From Atriophallophorus winterbourni (taxonomy: Eukaryota > Platyhelminthes > Trematoda > Plagiorchiida > Microphallidae): a DNA stretch of 64,000 nucleotides. Where the stretch lies: NCBI GenBank assembly GCA_013407085.1, contig JACCGJ010005542.1, forward strand, positions 27,248-91,247, given 5' to 3'. Both the position numbers and the translations under genes were made by a program. The first letter of the stretch is position 1; each line of letters opens with the position of its first letter. The notes beneath the pieces were generated by a model that saw nothing but the letters and a program-made list of their open reading frames with translations, ran no database searches and had not been told where the DNA came from. Shown here in pieces: positions 1 to 11,459 of this stretch.

Positions 1-555
1 GATGAATAATTTACGGTTTTTACTTTTACTTTTACTTCCAGAACACGAATGTTGAAATCGCTGGCAGTAGGATTCATATTACTAATCTCTACGTTTTTGC
101 AATATAAAACCACTTTGTAATTGCACATTGTTCAAAACAGTTCCACAAAGTAAGAAACCAAAAAAGAGCTCTTTAAAATACCTAGTAAAGATAAGAAATG
201 TTAACCGAACCCATTTATTTCAGCCAAAATGTTCATACATATTTTGTTCAGTTTTTTTATTTGGGGAATATACAATTTCTCTCTATTTAAGCAGGCTTAT
301 GGCTAAGTTCATTCTTAATTAAGAAACGCTGGGGCGATGAAAATATTTCAATTTTTCTTGTGTTCTGATGACATTTTTCGGAACATCTTCAGAAATCTAC
401 CGTAATAACTTCGACTAATTAGATTAATCTACATTTTCATCTTCCATTGCAATGTATAATAATTCATGTTTTAGTCTATAGTATAATAAAACAGACAATC
501 ATGAAAAAACATTAATGAAAACTGCAATGTAATGGAAAATGTTTGTGACCGATCG
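1..555. other. AT-rich stretch without recognised gene
   Basis: No coding motif, RNA gene or clear repeat is seen. Short open frames here have no recognisable domain and are treated as chance. Confidence 0.6.
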
Positions 556-559
556 GGAA

Positions 560-1390
560 ATCATAATCATGAAAAAAGAAAGTTTGTTCGGTGAGAATAG
601 TTTATTGGTAACGTTTCGCTTCTGACAAAGAAGCTTCGTCAGACCAAGGGTGTCAGTACGAACAGAGATCAAGCTTAAATTTCATCCACCTGACAAATCA
701 TAAACTGGTTAAGAACTGCACAGTCCATGGTGGGTTCTGCGCTCGTTAAGAAGGACAGGCGCGTTCAATATCAACTGACGCATCATCACCCCTACGTGCC
801 GTATAATCCCTTAATTGGTTTAGTCTTGGCAGGTGTGAATGACATCTGCTGACAGATCAGCTCGATTGCGTAATCGATACGCACACTAGGGGTTACGAAC
901 GTTAATTTTCATCCGCTGCAGGACTGGGCGCCAGATTGTGGAGATATCAGCCCCATCCACGTTATTGACTGCATTCTTATCAGCCGTTGTTATCTCAACC
1001 GCCTCAGCGTGAAGTCGTTCCATGTATGGTTTTATTCCCCGCATTATCACTTCTACGTTATCAAGATCTTCACTGTAACCGGTGTCCAGCACGTGTTAAG
1101 CTAGTGCTGAATCTCTTATCAGTGTTTGATATTCACTGGAATTGCGTGACTGCTTACCGATTCGATTTTTCTGTTCACTTACCCTAGTACTGAGTTCTCT
1201 GGATGTTTGCCCGATATATGCTCCCAAGCAATCCTTGCAGTTGATTTTATATACGCAATTCGTCGCGCAGCCTGAAGGTGTTTTATCCTTGATTTGCGTT
1301 AATAAGAAACGGAGCGTTCTACCGCATTTATACGTTCTCGTATACCTGCGTTATTCCAGATTCGATTTATCTCCTCTGGCGCTTCCTCAA
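560..1390 (-). mobile_element. Penelope-like element 3' part, GIY-YIG endonuclease domain and 3' UTR (minus strand)
   Basis: Read on the minus strand, 1300-1085 encodes the GIY-YIG pattern CKDCLGAYIGQTSREL followed by STRVSEQ, and 1092-886 continues with the usual Penelope C-terminal block (HVLDTGYSEDLDNVEV, then ERLHAEAVEI and STIWRPVL). A GAA to TAA change at about 1095 breaks the frame just before HVLDTG; the inverted partner copy keeps GAA. No reverse transcriptase is present, so this is a 3' fragment. The following ~280 nt of minus-strand 3' region contains a hammerhead-like motif at 605-648, as is known for Penelope-like elements. The family call rests on motif order and is fairly secure; activity is excluded by the lesions. 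Confidence 0.8.
605..648 (-). ncRNA. Hammerhead-ribozyme-like motif in Penelope 3' region
   Basis: Minus strand: stem I TTGGT (647-643) pairs with ACCAA (609-605); core CTGACGA (642-636) fits CUGANGA; stem II GCTTC (634-630) pairs with GAAGC (622-618); then GAAAC (617-613) and GTT. Oddities are an extra A at 635 before stem II and almost no stem III, so a monomer may not fold well. Hammerheads with tiny stem III are known from Penelope-like elements and may work as dimers. Catalytic activity is not shown. Confidence 0.5.
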
Positions 1391-1834
1391 CGTAAGTATA
1401 ATAGAACCTGTTACACGCCAAAATTTTTCCGTTTTGGGTGCTGGGTATTTAACCCGTTGGCGTTTGGTCACGTTTTATTCATCTGTATTCAAAATTTTTC
1501 CGTTTTGGGTGCTGGGTATTTAACCCGTTGGCGTTTGGTCACGTTTTATTCATCTGTATTCAGCCCAAGAGAACATGCGATATAGAAAAGGGGCAGAACG
1601 CTCCGTTCCTTATTAACGCATATCAAGGATAAAACACCTTCAGGCTGCGCGACGAATTGCGTATATAAAATCAACTGCAAGGATTGCTTGGGAGCATATA
1701 TCGGGCAAACATCCAGAGAACTCAGTACTAGGGTAAGTGAACAGAAAAATCGAATCGGTAAGCAGTCACGCAATTCCAGTGAATATCAAACACTGATAAG
1801 AGATTCAGCACTAGCTGAACACGTGCTGGACACC
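1081..1834. repeat. Long inverted repeat of Penelope fragments
   Basis: The arm at 1081-1323 is an almost perfect reverse complement of 1594-1834 (about 242 bp each), with about 270 bp between. Few differences are seen, for example TTAAC versus TGAAC in the nuclease frame, so the inversion is recent. Penelope-like elements are known to insert as inverted or partial copies. Confidence 0.85.
1420..1561. repeat. 71-bp tandem duplication
   Basis: Two virtually identical 71-bp units (starting near 1421 and 1492), each beginning AAATTTTTCCGTTTTGGG, lie exactly in the spacer between the two inverted Penelope arms. The unit matches no coding motif. Confidence 0.9.
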
Positions 1835-1850
1835 TGTATAAAATTAAAGA
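1594..1850 (+). mobile_element. Penelope-like GIY-YIG fragment (plus strand)
   Basis: The plus strand encodes CVYKINCKDCLGAYIGQT, then SRELSTRVSEQ and DSALAEHVLDT, the GIY-YIG nuclease core of Penelope-like elements. Homology to the left arm stops at 1834 right after the codons for LDT. This arm keeps the Glu codon before HVLDT that is a stop in the partner arm. Only about 80 codons remain; no RT or UTR hallmark is attached. Confidence 0.75.
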
Positions 1851-1894
1851 GGAATAACAAAACATGACTCATAAAACAACTACTCGGGGTTAGC

Positions 1895-2161
1895 AGTTTG
1901 GATAAGCTCCCACTGTCTATAAAATGTTCCATATGGCGTGCGTATCAAATAGCCTCTGACAACCAAGTCCAGCTTCTGGCCTGCACGAGTGGCTCCCCGA
2001 GCCCTGCGGAACTGCTTCTACCAACAGGAGAAGGGGCGAGGGCGAGTGACTGGCGCCTGAAAACCAGTTTGCTACGGGCAGATGGAACTCGTTAGCCTGG
2101 GCGGGAATTTCGTCTAGGGGAAGGAAAACCCTGATTTTAAACCTACGCTGCCTTGCGGGAG
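1895..2161 (+). mobile_element. GC-rich leader-like segment, probably RTE-like UTR
   Basis: This block is clearly GC-richer than its surroundings and has no long open frame. It runs directly into an RTE-like C-terminal coding relic and ends with CCTTGCGGGA, a decamer that recurs at 2811. Inference: 5' UTR of an internally deleted RTE-like element. Confidence 0.35.
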
Positions 2162-2812
2162 TTAGCTGTTACAGTCGTATGCGCACCGATGCTCTCCGAA
2201 ATAAGTTTTTGGGTAGTAATGTCGATATAGAGAAGCAGATAAACCTGCATAGGTTACGCTGGTTGGGTCACGTTTCACGGATGCCGGACCACCGACTTCC
2301 GAAACAGATTCTTTTTGCGACGCCACATCCTGATTGGCGTAAATCTCGGGGTGGCCAACCGTCACATGGCATAGGCAGTTAAAAACCCTTACTAGTAACC
2401 TTTCCAAGTAGCGCGTCTTCCAGGCTGGTGTCCCCGCGATCAGATATCGCAGTGGTTAGTTACGCTTCAGGATATGTCCCGAAACCGTGTTCAATGGCGG
2501 TCTTGCACTAAGCATATTCTTGGAGTGTTTGCTTAACCTTGTATGTTGTCAAGCGGAGTGACGAGAAAAGCTTGTTATGATGCATGACAGTGAAAGCCGC
2601 AAGGAAGCTGCCGTGCTGATGTCGCTCTACTCGGTCACGAAACTTGTTTGAATGTATGTTCCATTCCAGTTTGTTTGTGCTTACTCTTCTATAGAAGCCG
2701 TAGCAATTTAAGTCCCACCCTTCCCCATCTTTTAGGATTTTAATTTTTCATGGTTGTATGGCAGTTAAGCATTCGGTACGTGCTACCGGTCTTTGATGAT
2801 GATGATGATGCC
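2162..2812 (+). mobile_element. RTE-like non-LTR retrotransposon, 3' end
   Basis: 2179-2370 encodes HRLRWLGHVSRMPDHRLPK and PDWRKSRGGQP, the conserved block after the RT of RTE-type elements; 2460-2520 encodes DMSRNRVQWRSC. The segment at 2545-2625 is similar to 48910-48990 in a second relic. The element ends in GATGATGATGATGAT at about 2794-2811, a short tandem tail typical of RTE-like 3' ends. The RT core is missing, so it is a deletion product. Confidence 0.7.
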
Positions 2813-3405
2813 TTGCGGGATACCAAATCGCGGAAAGGTCTTTGAGAGTAAACCCTGAGGAAAATCTGGAGCAGAGTCTCGTAGACGGTTAGTTGGTGCA
2901 CGCCACCTCTTTCTGGCAACTCCCTGCTGCATTGCAGGTCGCACTTGGTTGTGCAAAGGCTAGAGAATCTGACTCGAACAAACGCCGAGTGGTGCTGGGG
3001 ACGCTGCTTTGTACCCAAAATCCCAAGACACTTCATGACTCGAGGATTATTACAAGATATCGTTAATGCTACGGCGTTCCCGGTAGGCGACGCGCCTCAT
3101 GCTCTCCCAGCGGCTGGGGTGAAAAGTAAGCAAGCTGGGTCCCTTAATACACGCTCCCCGCTGTTTATCTCATGTTAGAATGTCAGAACGCTCCTAGATC
3201 CCGGTAGCCAATGCATCACAATGCGCAGTCTTTGCGACTATGGCGTGAGTATAGGCTGCTTGTCGGAGGTAAGAATCCCGAGCACTGGCTGCATTCGTAT
3301 CAGGATTTGAGGAAGAGACATCCCCTACTGGTTGTACCACGGTGGACCTACTGACAACTCCGGGCTACATACTCATGTATGTTCACACTATGAACATACA
3401 CTACT
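2813..3405. other. GC-rich segment without recognised gene
   Basis: It starts with the same CCTTGCGGGA as at 2151 and lies between two RTE-like relics. A 77-codon frame at 2945-3178 has no recognisable motif. Probably retroelement UTR, by position and composition only. Confidence 0.35.
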
Positions 3406-3410
3406 CATAC

Positions 3411-3481
3411 ATAAGGCGCACCGGAATAAAAGGCTCACTGCCGGTTTTTCGTAAAAATTAGTGTTTTTATGTGCGCCTTAT
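3411..3481. mobile_element. Short terminal-inverted-repeat element (MITE-like)
   Basis: ATAAGGCGCAC at 3411-3421 is a perfect 11-bp inverted repeat of GTGCGCCTTAT at 3471-3481, bounding a 71-bp non-coding unit. The following AGTCCGAAAAATACGGTA resembles sequence often next to GCGCCTTAT ends of Tc1/mariner-pogo-type elements, recalled rather than searched. A target-site duplication is not clear. Confidence 0.5.
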
Positions 3482-3499
3482 AGTCCGAAAAATACGGTA

Positions 3500-4745
3500 C
3501 GTACACGAGTCAAGCAAGGCGGTTTTTGTCGAGGTCAGCGGTGCATAGAACAGCTGTTCACACTGCGTCGGATTCTGGAACATCGTGACGGTTATCAGCG
3601 GGCAACAACAGCTTGTTTTTATCGACTTTGATGCCGCCTTCCGACTCTGTCGACCGAGATTCGCTGTAGAGTGTGATTCTTGCGGATGGTATGCCAAAGA
3701 AACTTGTGCACATGATGCAAGCGTACTATAAATTTACGCAGAGCCGTGCACGCACATATGGAATGGTGTCCTCGAAGTTTCCCATTAGGACTGTGCCCGG
3801 CAAGATGGCCTTTGTCCCCTGTGCTATTCAATGAAGCAGGCACTTTCAGATTACGCCAGTGTGATGCTGAGTCCGAGCGTTTCGATTGCCGATTTGGAGT
3901 ATGCCGGTGACATCGTAATCTTGGGGGATGATCCTGGAACGCTTCAGACGACCCTGGAACGCCTCGGCTCATTTTATTCTATGCTGACGCTACGAATCAA
4001 CACGCGCAAAAAGAAGTATTTTATCACCGCCGTTGGACCTCATTTGCCTCTCAAGTTTGATGGTGAGAACTTGGAGATGGTGAACACTTTTCATTATCTT
4101 GGTTCGTCCGTGCTACCATCAGGCCAAGCCAGGTATGGGATACTGACCAGTGTACAAGCTGCGCGCACGGCGTTTTCACGACTACGTTGGGTTCTATTAA
4201 GCCGTAGAGAAATCAGCCGACGTACAAAGCTGCGCGTTTACAGAGCGGCGATTCGCCCAGTTCTCACTTATGTATGCGAAACGTGCCCTGTTCGGGTGGA
4301 TGATATGCGGAAACTAGAGGTTTTCGACCACTGGTGTCTCCGACGCATCCTCAATGTTCGATGGGATGAGCGAGTAACGAATGACGAGGTTCGCCACCGT
4401 TGTTTTGATATCCCTCGCCTGAGTTTGATATTGCGACAACACTGACTGGGATGGTTTGGCCACATCCTGAGACGCTCGGACGCTAATCTAACCGGAGTGA
4501 CACTATCGATGCCACCCTGCACAGAATGGCGTTGTCGTCGCGGAGGACGAGTGAAGACTTGTCTCGCTCGAATGTGGAGCTTCTTGGTCTATGATTGGTT
4601 TACAAATGGCGCACGTAGGACCGGATCCGGCTTGAAATATGCGCGGATCTCGCTGCTAACCACCGAGCGTGGGTGACTGCAATCCGTGTCGTCAACGGAG
4701 CCGACTCATCCTCTAGGAGGAGATAGTCGTACAAAAACAAAGCAA
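3500..4745 (+). mobile_element. RTE-like reverse transcriptase relic
   Basis: Frames in order give FIDFDAAFDSVDRD (about 3617-3660), ILADGMPKKLVHMMQAYY, ADLEYAGDIVIL (from 3890; the YADD box is changed to YAGD, which removes a catalytic Asp), VNTFHYLGS, the open frame 3831-4445 to VFDHWCLRRILNVRWD, then after a stop DWDGLATS-like remains and DLAANHRAWVTAIR, ADSSSRRR near 4700. The order fits the C-terminal two thirds of an RTE-type RT. Several frameshifts and stops make it a dead copy. It ends in A-rich sequence at about 4740. Confidence 0.75.
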
Positions 4746-7700
4746 AGCTGTCTTATTCGTTTAGTAATAACACGTTTTACTGAAACTTCTGAGAGAAAGT
4801 AAATGATATATTTTTCATCAGTTGTAGTTATAGATGGAAATGTAATATGCATCGAACGAAAAATAGATGAAGATGAAGATTTATCAATACTTTAGGAGGT
4901 GAGAGGCATAAGCGAGAATGTAATTGTTACGGATCATGATAAAAATGTGATGTTGCAAAATAATGTTTAAGGATATTTTTGTAATAGTAAGAAACAACGC
5001 AATAAATAATTCTGATTCAACATTTGATTAACGCAAATTCTTTTGAATGTGTTCGAAAATTACAGGCAAATAATACAAGAAATGAGATAAGATCCAAGAA
5101 AGGCTAAAGTGAGAAATAAGTTTAGACATGAAGCCAGCAGTGCCAAGATGTAGTTCTGAAATCTTGAGTATGGGCGCTTTTATGTTTATAAAATTAGAAT
5201 GATGAATCAAGGTTAAGTTATCGGAAATAGTGGTACCTTATCACCCGGCAAATGTTTCTTTATTGAAACTATTTGGTGTAAATCTAGCAAGCTAGATATC
5301 AATAGAAAATGTGTGAAGCTTGACATCACATACATTAATGTAAACAAGTTCTACAAACATTTCAAAATAAATACGATCATTTTTTAGTTCAGTTTGTAAT
5401 TATTTATAATGCCGTTTATGGCGTCTTCAAAGGGTTGGTACAATCTGCTTCACAGTCAATCATTATATCATCGACGATAGTTGAGGGATGTTGCATAAGT
5501 GTAGATGTTTAAGTTGGCAAAAGAATGGAAAAATAAACACACATTAAAGGTCCGTTAAGACAAAACAAGATTCAAGTTTTATGGATGAAACAGCTTTTAA
5601 CTGTACATTAACAACTGGTTCTAAATTAGGATAAAAGAATACATTTGTATAAATAATATAAATCGATCATAATGGCTGTGGTAACGTGGAAAAATAAATT
5701 GTGAATAGCTCAAAGCAATATCAGGGTAATCTCGCATATAACCATCAAGTTAAGATTTAAATAAGAACAAGCGATTGGATTTCACCGATTGACAAATCCA
5801 AGAAAATCATGGTCCAAGTAAAAACACTTGCAACATTACCGCGTGAAGTGTATCATATCGAATATGTGGGCGTAAATTCAAGTATTCAGGGCAGTTTGAA
5901 AACGGAATATATTTTCGGGGGGAGTTAGAATCAGAATTCATAACCTCGTAACTAGTTATCTGAGGCGCTCAATGTTTGGTATATTTAAGTAATCGTCTAC
6001 AAGAAGAACGAAGTTCGATGTGATCTACATATACAATCAATAATGCTCTGTGTTATAGCATGAGGTTAAGTAGGACGACGATTTGGAATCTTTTGAAAAC
6101 AGCTAATGCGTTTAGAAAATCAACAGAAAAGTCAATATCCGCTAACAATTCACTTTATAGTTATTTCAACAACTATAAATCAGATATACGAAATAACAGT
6201 AATAGAGTGTTACTCACAGTGAGTGAATAGATTTTCATCCCTATTGGATAAATCTCACTGAAGATTATGACTACCAATGTTTTCTATTGTTCTTGAAACA
6301 TGTTATGCGCATGATATAAAGCGAAACTGTCTTGCAGATAACCCGCTGGGCGAGAAGATGTTAAATTTTATTTTAACTAACGGCAATCCTGCTACTCGAG
6401 TTTATTGACTCAGCAATTCACGGTGCACAGAAATTTATCACTGTTGGATTGACCCGATATGTTTGTATGAATTGACTTTGTTCAATGAATTTCGCTTGAC
6501 AAACAACAGCCTTACGTTAACTACTCAATGATAATCCACACACAAACGTTGTATCATGAGTATACTTTTACTCCAGGATGGTTAAATATTAACCACACTC
6601 ACGACCTAACAGTATTACGACACTTCATAACGCCACACATAGCATACATCCCGTTAACTGACCGAACGTTTATTAAATCGAATATTAATTATGTCTTTTT
6701 ACAATATATAACAAACTCTCAGTGTACTGCATAACATTCATTTATTTAGTCATCATCGTCTGTGACGTTAATGTGCATTAGTTGAGTTGGAGTTTGTCTA
6801 ATTTAAACACAAACATTTCGAAACTATTCAACCTCACCACTCCAGTACGTATATAATGTAAGTTTAAAGGGCATTTTCAAACAAACAAATCAATTTATTA
6901 TCGGAAATTCTTTCATCCATTCTATTTTTAAAACTGTAGGTGATATTTATTTCTATCCATTATTTATGCTAATTCAAATTCGCATTTATATTTGAACACC
7001 AGTATCATAGCATTAGTTAATCTGTTCGTGGAACGTTCATAAATTTTTGTTCATGCATCAGATATAGCCAAATGTTGACATTTAGCCGTATAACAATTCA
7101 CAAGATTTATACTACATTTTCATTATTCGGGTTCATACGTCAGAATTCGTTGCTCCATTCTGGTTCAAGTACACTCAGACACAAAAAGAAATTTTTTAAC
7201 GTGTTGTGAAATACATAGCTTTTTATAAATTAGGGACTTTGGTTGCCTATTTTATTTCGTGCACCATATTGCCTTCAATATAATGGTTGTGATTGTGAAC
7301 TATTGTAAGCGGGATAGAGTATTGCCAATATATTTCAAAAAAATAAGCGGCACTATGTTGCACTGCTTATGGAAATTATCTTGGTCCCTGAATAGAAGCG
7401 ATTCCCAACATTATATGAGGGTTTATCCTCGACTCTGCGAAATATTTCTTTAAATGTTTAATACACATCGGAATTTTTAGCTAATGTTCATTGAAAATTT
7501 CGAATCGGATTGCATAGAACATTATAAGTCGAGCTCAATAAGAAATGAGAAACGACTTCTAAAGTCATATAACGAGCGTCGTGAAAAAAATACGAAGCTC
7601 GAAATCTAATATTTGTCAGATTCTTCTCAATTTTGCATGATTCGCGAGGAAGAAAAATACTATGGAAAATTGTTTAAGGAACACATTCACCACAAAAGGA

Positions 7701-9190
7701 AAATTTTGTCAACGACGGAGGACAGGTTATACTGAAACAGTCGTCCCGCATGTGACGTGCATGATATTAATTAGTGTATTAATTTTCATAAATCCGTGAA
7801 ATTTAATTCAATGTTTAGCTATAATGTGAGTTGAGGGTAGTTTTGTAAAATAAATGCACAAATCATGTATTTATCTATTTCATTTTTATTTATTTTATGA
7901 CTATATTTTACCAACCATTGCGTATCACGATGCGAGTCATGTACAGTTTTAAATTTCGTTTTTCATTAATTTACCTAAAGTAATTTTTATAATACATATA
8001 GCGTATTATTTATTCATAACTTCGTAAATTTTTCTAAAATTCATTACGCGAGATGCTTAAATAGAGAAAATATCGTGAAAAAATTATCGAATAATTCAAA
8101 TCATCAATGCTTTGTTGCAAATGATGTGACGTACTTATCGTTGAGACCTTCGTCTGCTCGAACAAATTTAAAAATAATATCAATTTGTTCAGATTTTCAG
8201 TGAATTTCTTTCTAGTTATTTACTTGATGTGACGGATCAAGATAAAAATCTAAGCAAATATTAATATAGATTGATGACGATGAATAACTGGTATATAGAA
8301 TAACTGAAGTTGTAAATTCATGATAAAAATACATTTCGTTGAAGTTGTAAGTTCAGATGAGGTTTCTACATTTTTATGAGAAATTCGGTTCAGAAGTCTT
8401 ATCGAAATATCGCCTGACATGGATCGCATAATTTTAAAATCTGCTACAAACAATTCTCCCGTTTAATACTCAAGCAGTGTTATCATAAAATATTTGGATA
8501 TCGAGTAAAAGAATTTTGAAAACCAAGTATGAATTCGTCTAACTTTGCAAATATATCATCAACGGAAAATGGTTTTATTAGAAAGCAAGATTGTTTATAA
8601 GACGCGAACAAAACGAAATGTAAAATTTATTATAGCAATATTTCAAAAATTTGTCGGCTTCGTGAACATAAAACAAATATGATATACTTACTTATGGCGT
8701 TACAAAGTAGCGACAACTGTATCGGACCTTTGGAATTGTTGAAATATGTGTACATACATGACTCACAAATTGAAATATTCAAACAACGAATTAGTTATTT
8801 CAGAATTCGATATGTGATTAAATAAATGAATAATAAATTTCAATTCATTTCACGTGTGTGAAATCAGTAAACTGCATCGTCTTTTGTACATCTTTTTTTA
8901 AAATTGTTCATGCTACCTGCCAGCATACTTCGCATGAAAAATTATTTTAAAAATTGGGTTGCTCATATCAACAACAAACACTTGAATACTTTCTGGAAAC
9001 ACAGTTATTAATAATTGAGGCTTCCGTAAATTAAAAGGTTGAATTACGCAAATTGAAAATGTAACCTGAACATTCATAAATTATAAATTTTTGCTCACAT
9101 CCAAATAAAAAGAAGAAGAAAATGACTTTATTCCTTTACACGAATTTTCCACGATTTATATCTAGACAGTTTCAATTTGGTTCAGTTTTC
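4746..9190. other. AT-rich region, nothing recognised
   Basis: About 4.4 kb of AT-rich sequence. The longest open frames are under 85 codons, of low complexity, and show no retroelement or conserved-gene motif. No tRNA, rRNA or clear repeat was found by eye. Confidence 0.6.
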
Positions 9191-9485
9191 ACTGGACAGT
9201 AAGTAGATAACGAGCCAATCAAGCGTCTAGAATTTTTTCCGGTGGAAAGCTGCAGAGAAGCACTGCCAAAACATTTTTAAATTTTGTCCTTTTGAAATCT
9301 TCGACAATCTCGACACCCGGATAATAGGGATTGTATTCAGGGAATACCGGTAAAAGAAAAAGCAGTGTCGCTTTACCAGCGCGGTGAGAGGTCAGCTAAA
9401 GTAGTATTGTGGATATAAAAAACAGAAAAGTTTAGCATTTACTTTCTTTACCGAATAACGCTAAAAAATTGATCTACATTAGCTT
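9190..9485. repeat. Diverged dispersed repeat, partner at 12640-12890
   Basis: TTTACCAGCGCGGTGAGAGG near 9371 matches TTCACCAGCTCGGTGAGAGG near 12839, and the flanking ~70 bp are similar in the same orientation. Probably one old transposon family; no coding motif recognised. Confidence 0.45.
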
Positions 9486-9489
9486 GAAT

Positions 9490-11030
9490 AGCAATTATAT
9501 AGAGTATTTAGGAAATGATGTACCGCAGTTGCAGTCACAACCGTGCTTGAAACTCCATACAGAATTGTAGGATAGAAGTTCTTCAGGATGAATGTTCCAG
9601 AAGTTCATGACCCTGAGGCAGAAAACGTTTTTCACGGAGTCTTGCCGACATCGCTTCTTAACAAGTTTAAGTGATTGGCCCCGGGTTATCAGCTCAGGAC
9701 TTAAGACAATGAAGTATTTCATTAGAACGCCACTCCAAGATCCACTCCACTCAAGATCCTAATGGTTTTAATGAAGTCATCTCTTAAACTTCGGCGCCTA
9801 ATGGAGTAAATAACGATAGACTTCAACCTGCAGTTTACTGTTTGCTTGCCTGACACTAAATCAGGAGAGATGCAAGACGTTTTACGCTTCCATGTCGAAG
9901 GATGTCCTTCTTGTAGTGAGTACACCACGTTTGAACATAAGATTTAATTTGCGGCCAAACTGATGCCTTGTAAAATGACATGAATACGTCAGGTCTTCTT
10001 CTCGATGCAATGTTTTTAGCCGAAAAGCTATCTTTCGTGCACGCTGAGCTGCAGCAGCACATTGGTTCTCACATTTAAAGTCAGCCATAAACAGTGCTCC
10101 CAAATTCTTGACACACTGTGCTGAGGCAACACTTATGGGAATTTCCCTACCTCTAGACCGAAATATTATAACTCAGTGCTGACAATCAGTTGGCTCTTAT
10201 TAAGGTTCAGTGGGAGGTCCGACTGATATGACTAGTTTATGACCCGCTTAAGGTCTTGAATCAGGGCTCTTGTGTCCGTTGATCCGATTAACTTCATATC
10301 ATCTGCGAAAATAAAGAATGGCTACTTCACGGCATATGAAAAATCATTAATAAAAATCAGGAATTTAAGAGGACCGACCACTGAACCTTGAAGGACCCCA
10401 CCGATCACGTCGGTTTGGCTAGACAACGTGGATCTTATCACAAATCTGAATGATCTACATATAAGAAATTCTTTTATCCAATCAAGAAGACTACTCCGTA
10501 TGCTTTCTGCTGCTAGCTTGACCTCAAGAAGGCGGTAACTCACTGAATCAAAACTTTTGCTAAAATCTAGGTAGAGGCTTCTGCTGGCTTTCCTTCGTCT
10601 AGCATTTTAGTGGCAGTATTGAGGGAACTAATTACGTTAGTCAGGCAAAATTTACCTTTAAGAAATCTATGTTCAGTTACACTCAGTAGAGAATGCTGAC
10701 AATGATGCTGACAGATTTTGTCACACAATAGTTTTTCCAATACTTTCGAGATGATGCCTGTCAGGCTGACAGGTCTATAGATTTCAAGAGTTGACATGCA
10801 ATCACCCTTGTGTATTATCACTAATATGATTTTTTTCCACTCAACAGGCACTACCCTTAGGTACAAGCATGAATTGAAGAGCTTGCATAACGGCTCGGCA
10901 AGCACCAAGGCCAGATTCTTTAGCAAAATTAAGTGGATACCATCCTGTATCTCAGCTTAGTTGACGCGAACATGGTTAAGTGCGCCATACACATAAGTCT
11001 AATTGAAGTACAACTCATCTAATACAAGGG
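9490..11030 (-). mobile_element. CR1-like RT relic (minus strand)
   Basis: Minus-strand order: LLKNLALVLAEPLCKLFN (10920), VPVEWKKIILVIIHKGD and YRPVSLTGIISKVLEKLL (about 10800), LYLDFSKSFDS (10570), SLLDWIKEFL and GVLQGSVVGPLKFLIFINDF (10330-10480), AAAAQRARKIAFRL (10060), then the C-terminal KYFIVLSPELITRGQSLKL (9720). Many frameshifts and stops. It shares the family with the plus-strand relic at 14040-14990 (KYFFVLSPELGIRGHSPKL). Confidence 0.8.
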
Positions 11031-11167
11031 CACTGGGTGGCAATATAAGCAGCCCAGAGGGTTCGTTTGAAAAATTCAACCGTCATTGGGCGCTACTGAA
11101 AAACATTCCAAGCTAGTCGTTACTTTCTAAATCATAACTCTCCCTGTGCTACTCACAACTCTTCTTC

Positions 11168-11455
11168 TCATAGGTCATTATGATCATTCAGAGCATCCTC
11201 TCTAATTTCCTGGGCCTGCCTGGAAATCTGAGTGGATGAATGTGGGGACTGAATAGTAGGAAAACGAAAAGAGGGAACATGAGGATCAAATTCACTAGAA
11301 AGTCCGTGCGGTTGACTCACGTTAGTAGGGGGTGCGGGTGGGATCGGAAGGGTAACGGAAATCTTTTCTTCCATGTTGGATACGGTTGAATTTTCGATTT
11401 GCTTGATGTTTTTCGCTTCGTTAAAATGTTTTGGCATACTTCTAGTTGTTGCCAT
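11168..11455 (-). CDS. 95-codon ORF, possibly start of a retroelement ORF1
   Basis: The minus strand encodes a Pro/Ser-rich, low-complexity 95-residue chain starting MATTRSMPKHFNEAKN, with PPAPPTNVSQ in the middle. It lies just upstream (in minus-strand sense) of the CR1-like RT relic at 9490-11030, and its basic MATTR start resembles the ORF1 starts of elements A-C (MVLRGS, MVMTRK). It could be the 5' end of the same element after internal deletion. No domain is recognised, so function is open. Confidence 0.3.
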   Translation of the reverse strand: MATTRSMPKHFNEAKNIKQIENSTVSNMEEKISVTLPIPPAPPTNVSQPHGLSSEFDPHVPSFRFPTIQSPHSSTQISRQAQEIREDALNDHNDL

Positions 11456-11459
11456 ATTC

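Noticed and set aside
1142..1585. 147-codon plus-strand ORF
   Set aside because: It is antisense to the Penelope nuclease and runs through the 71-bp tandem; no domain.
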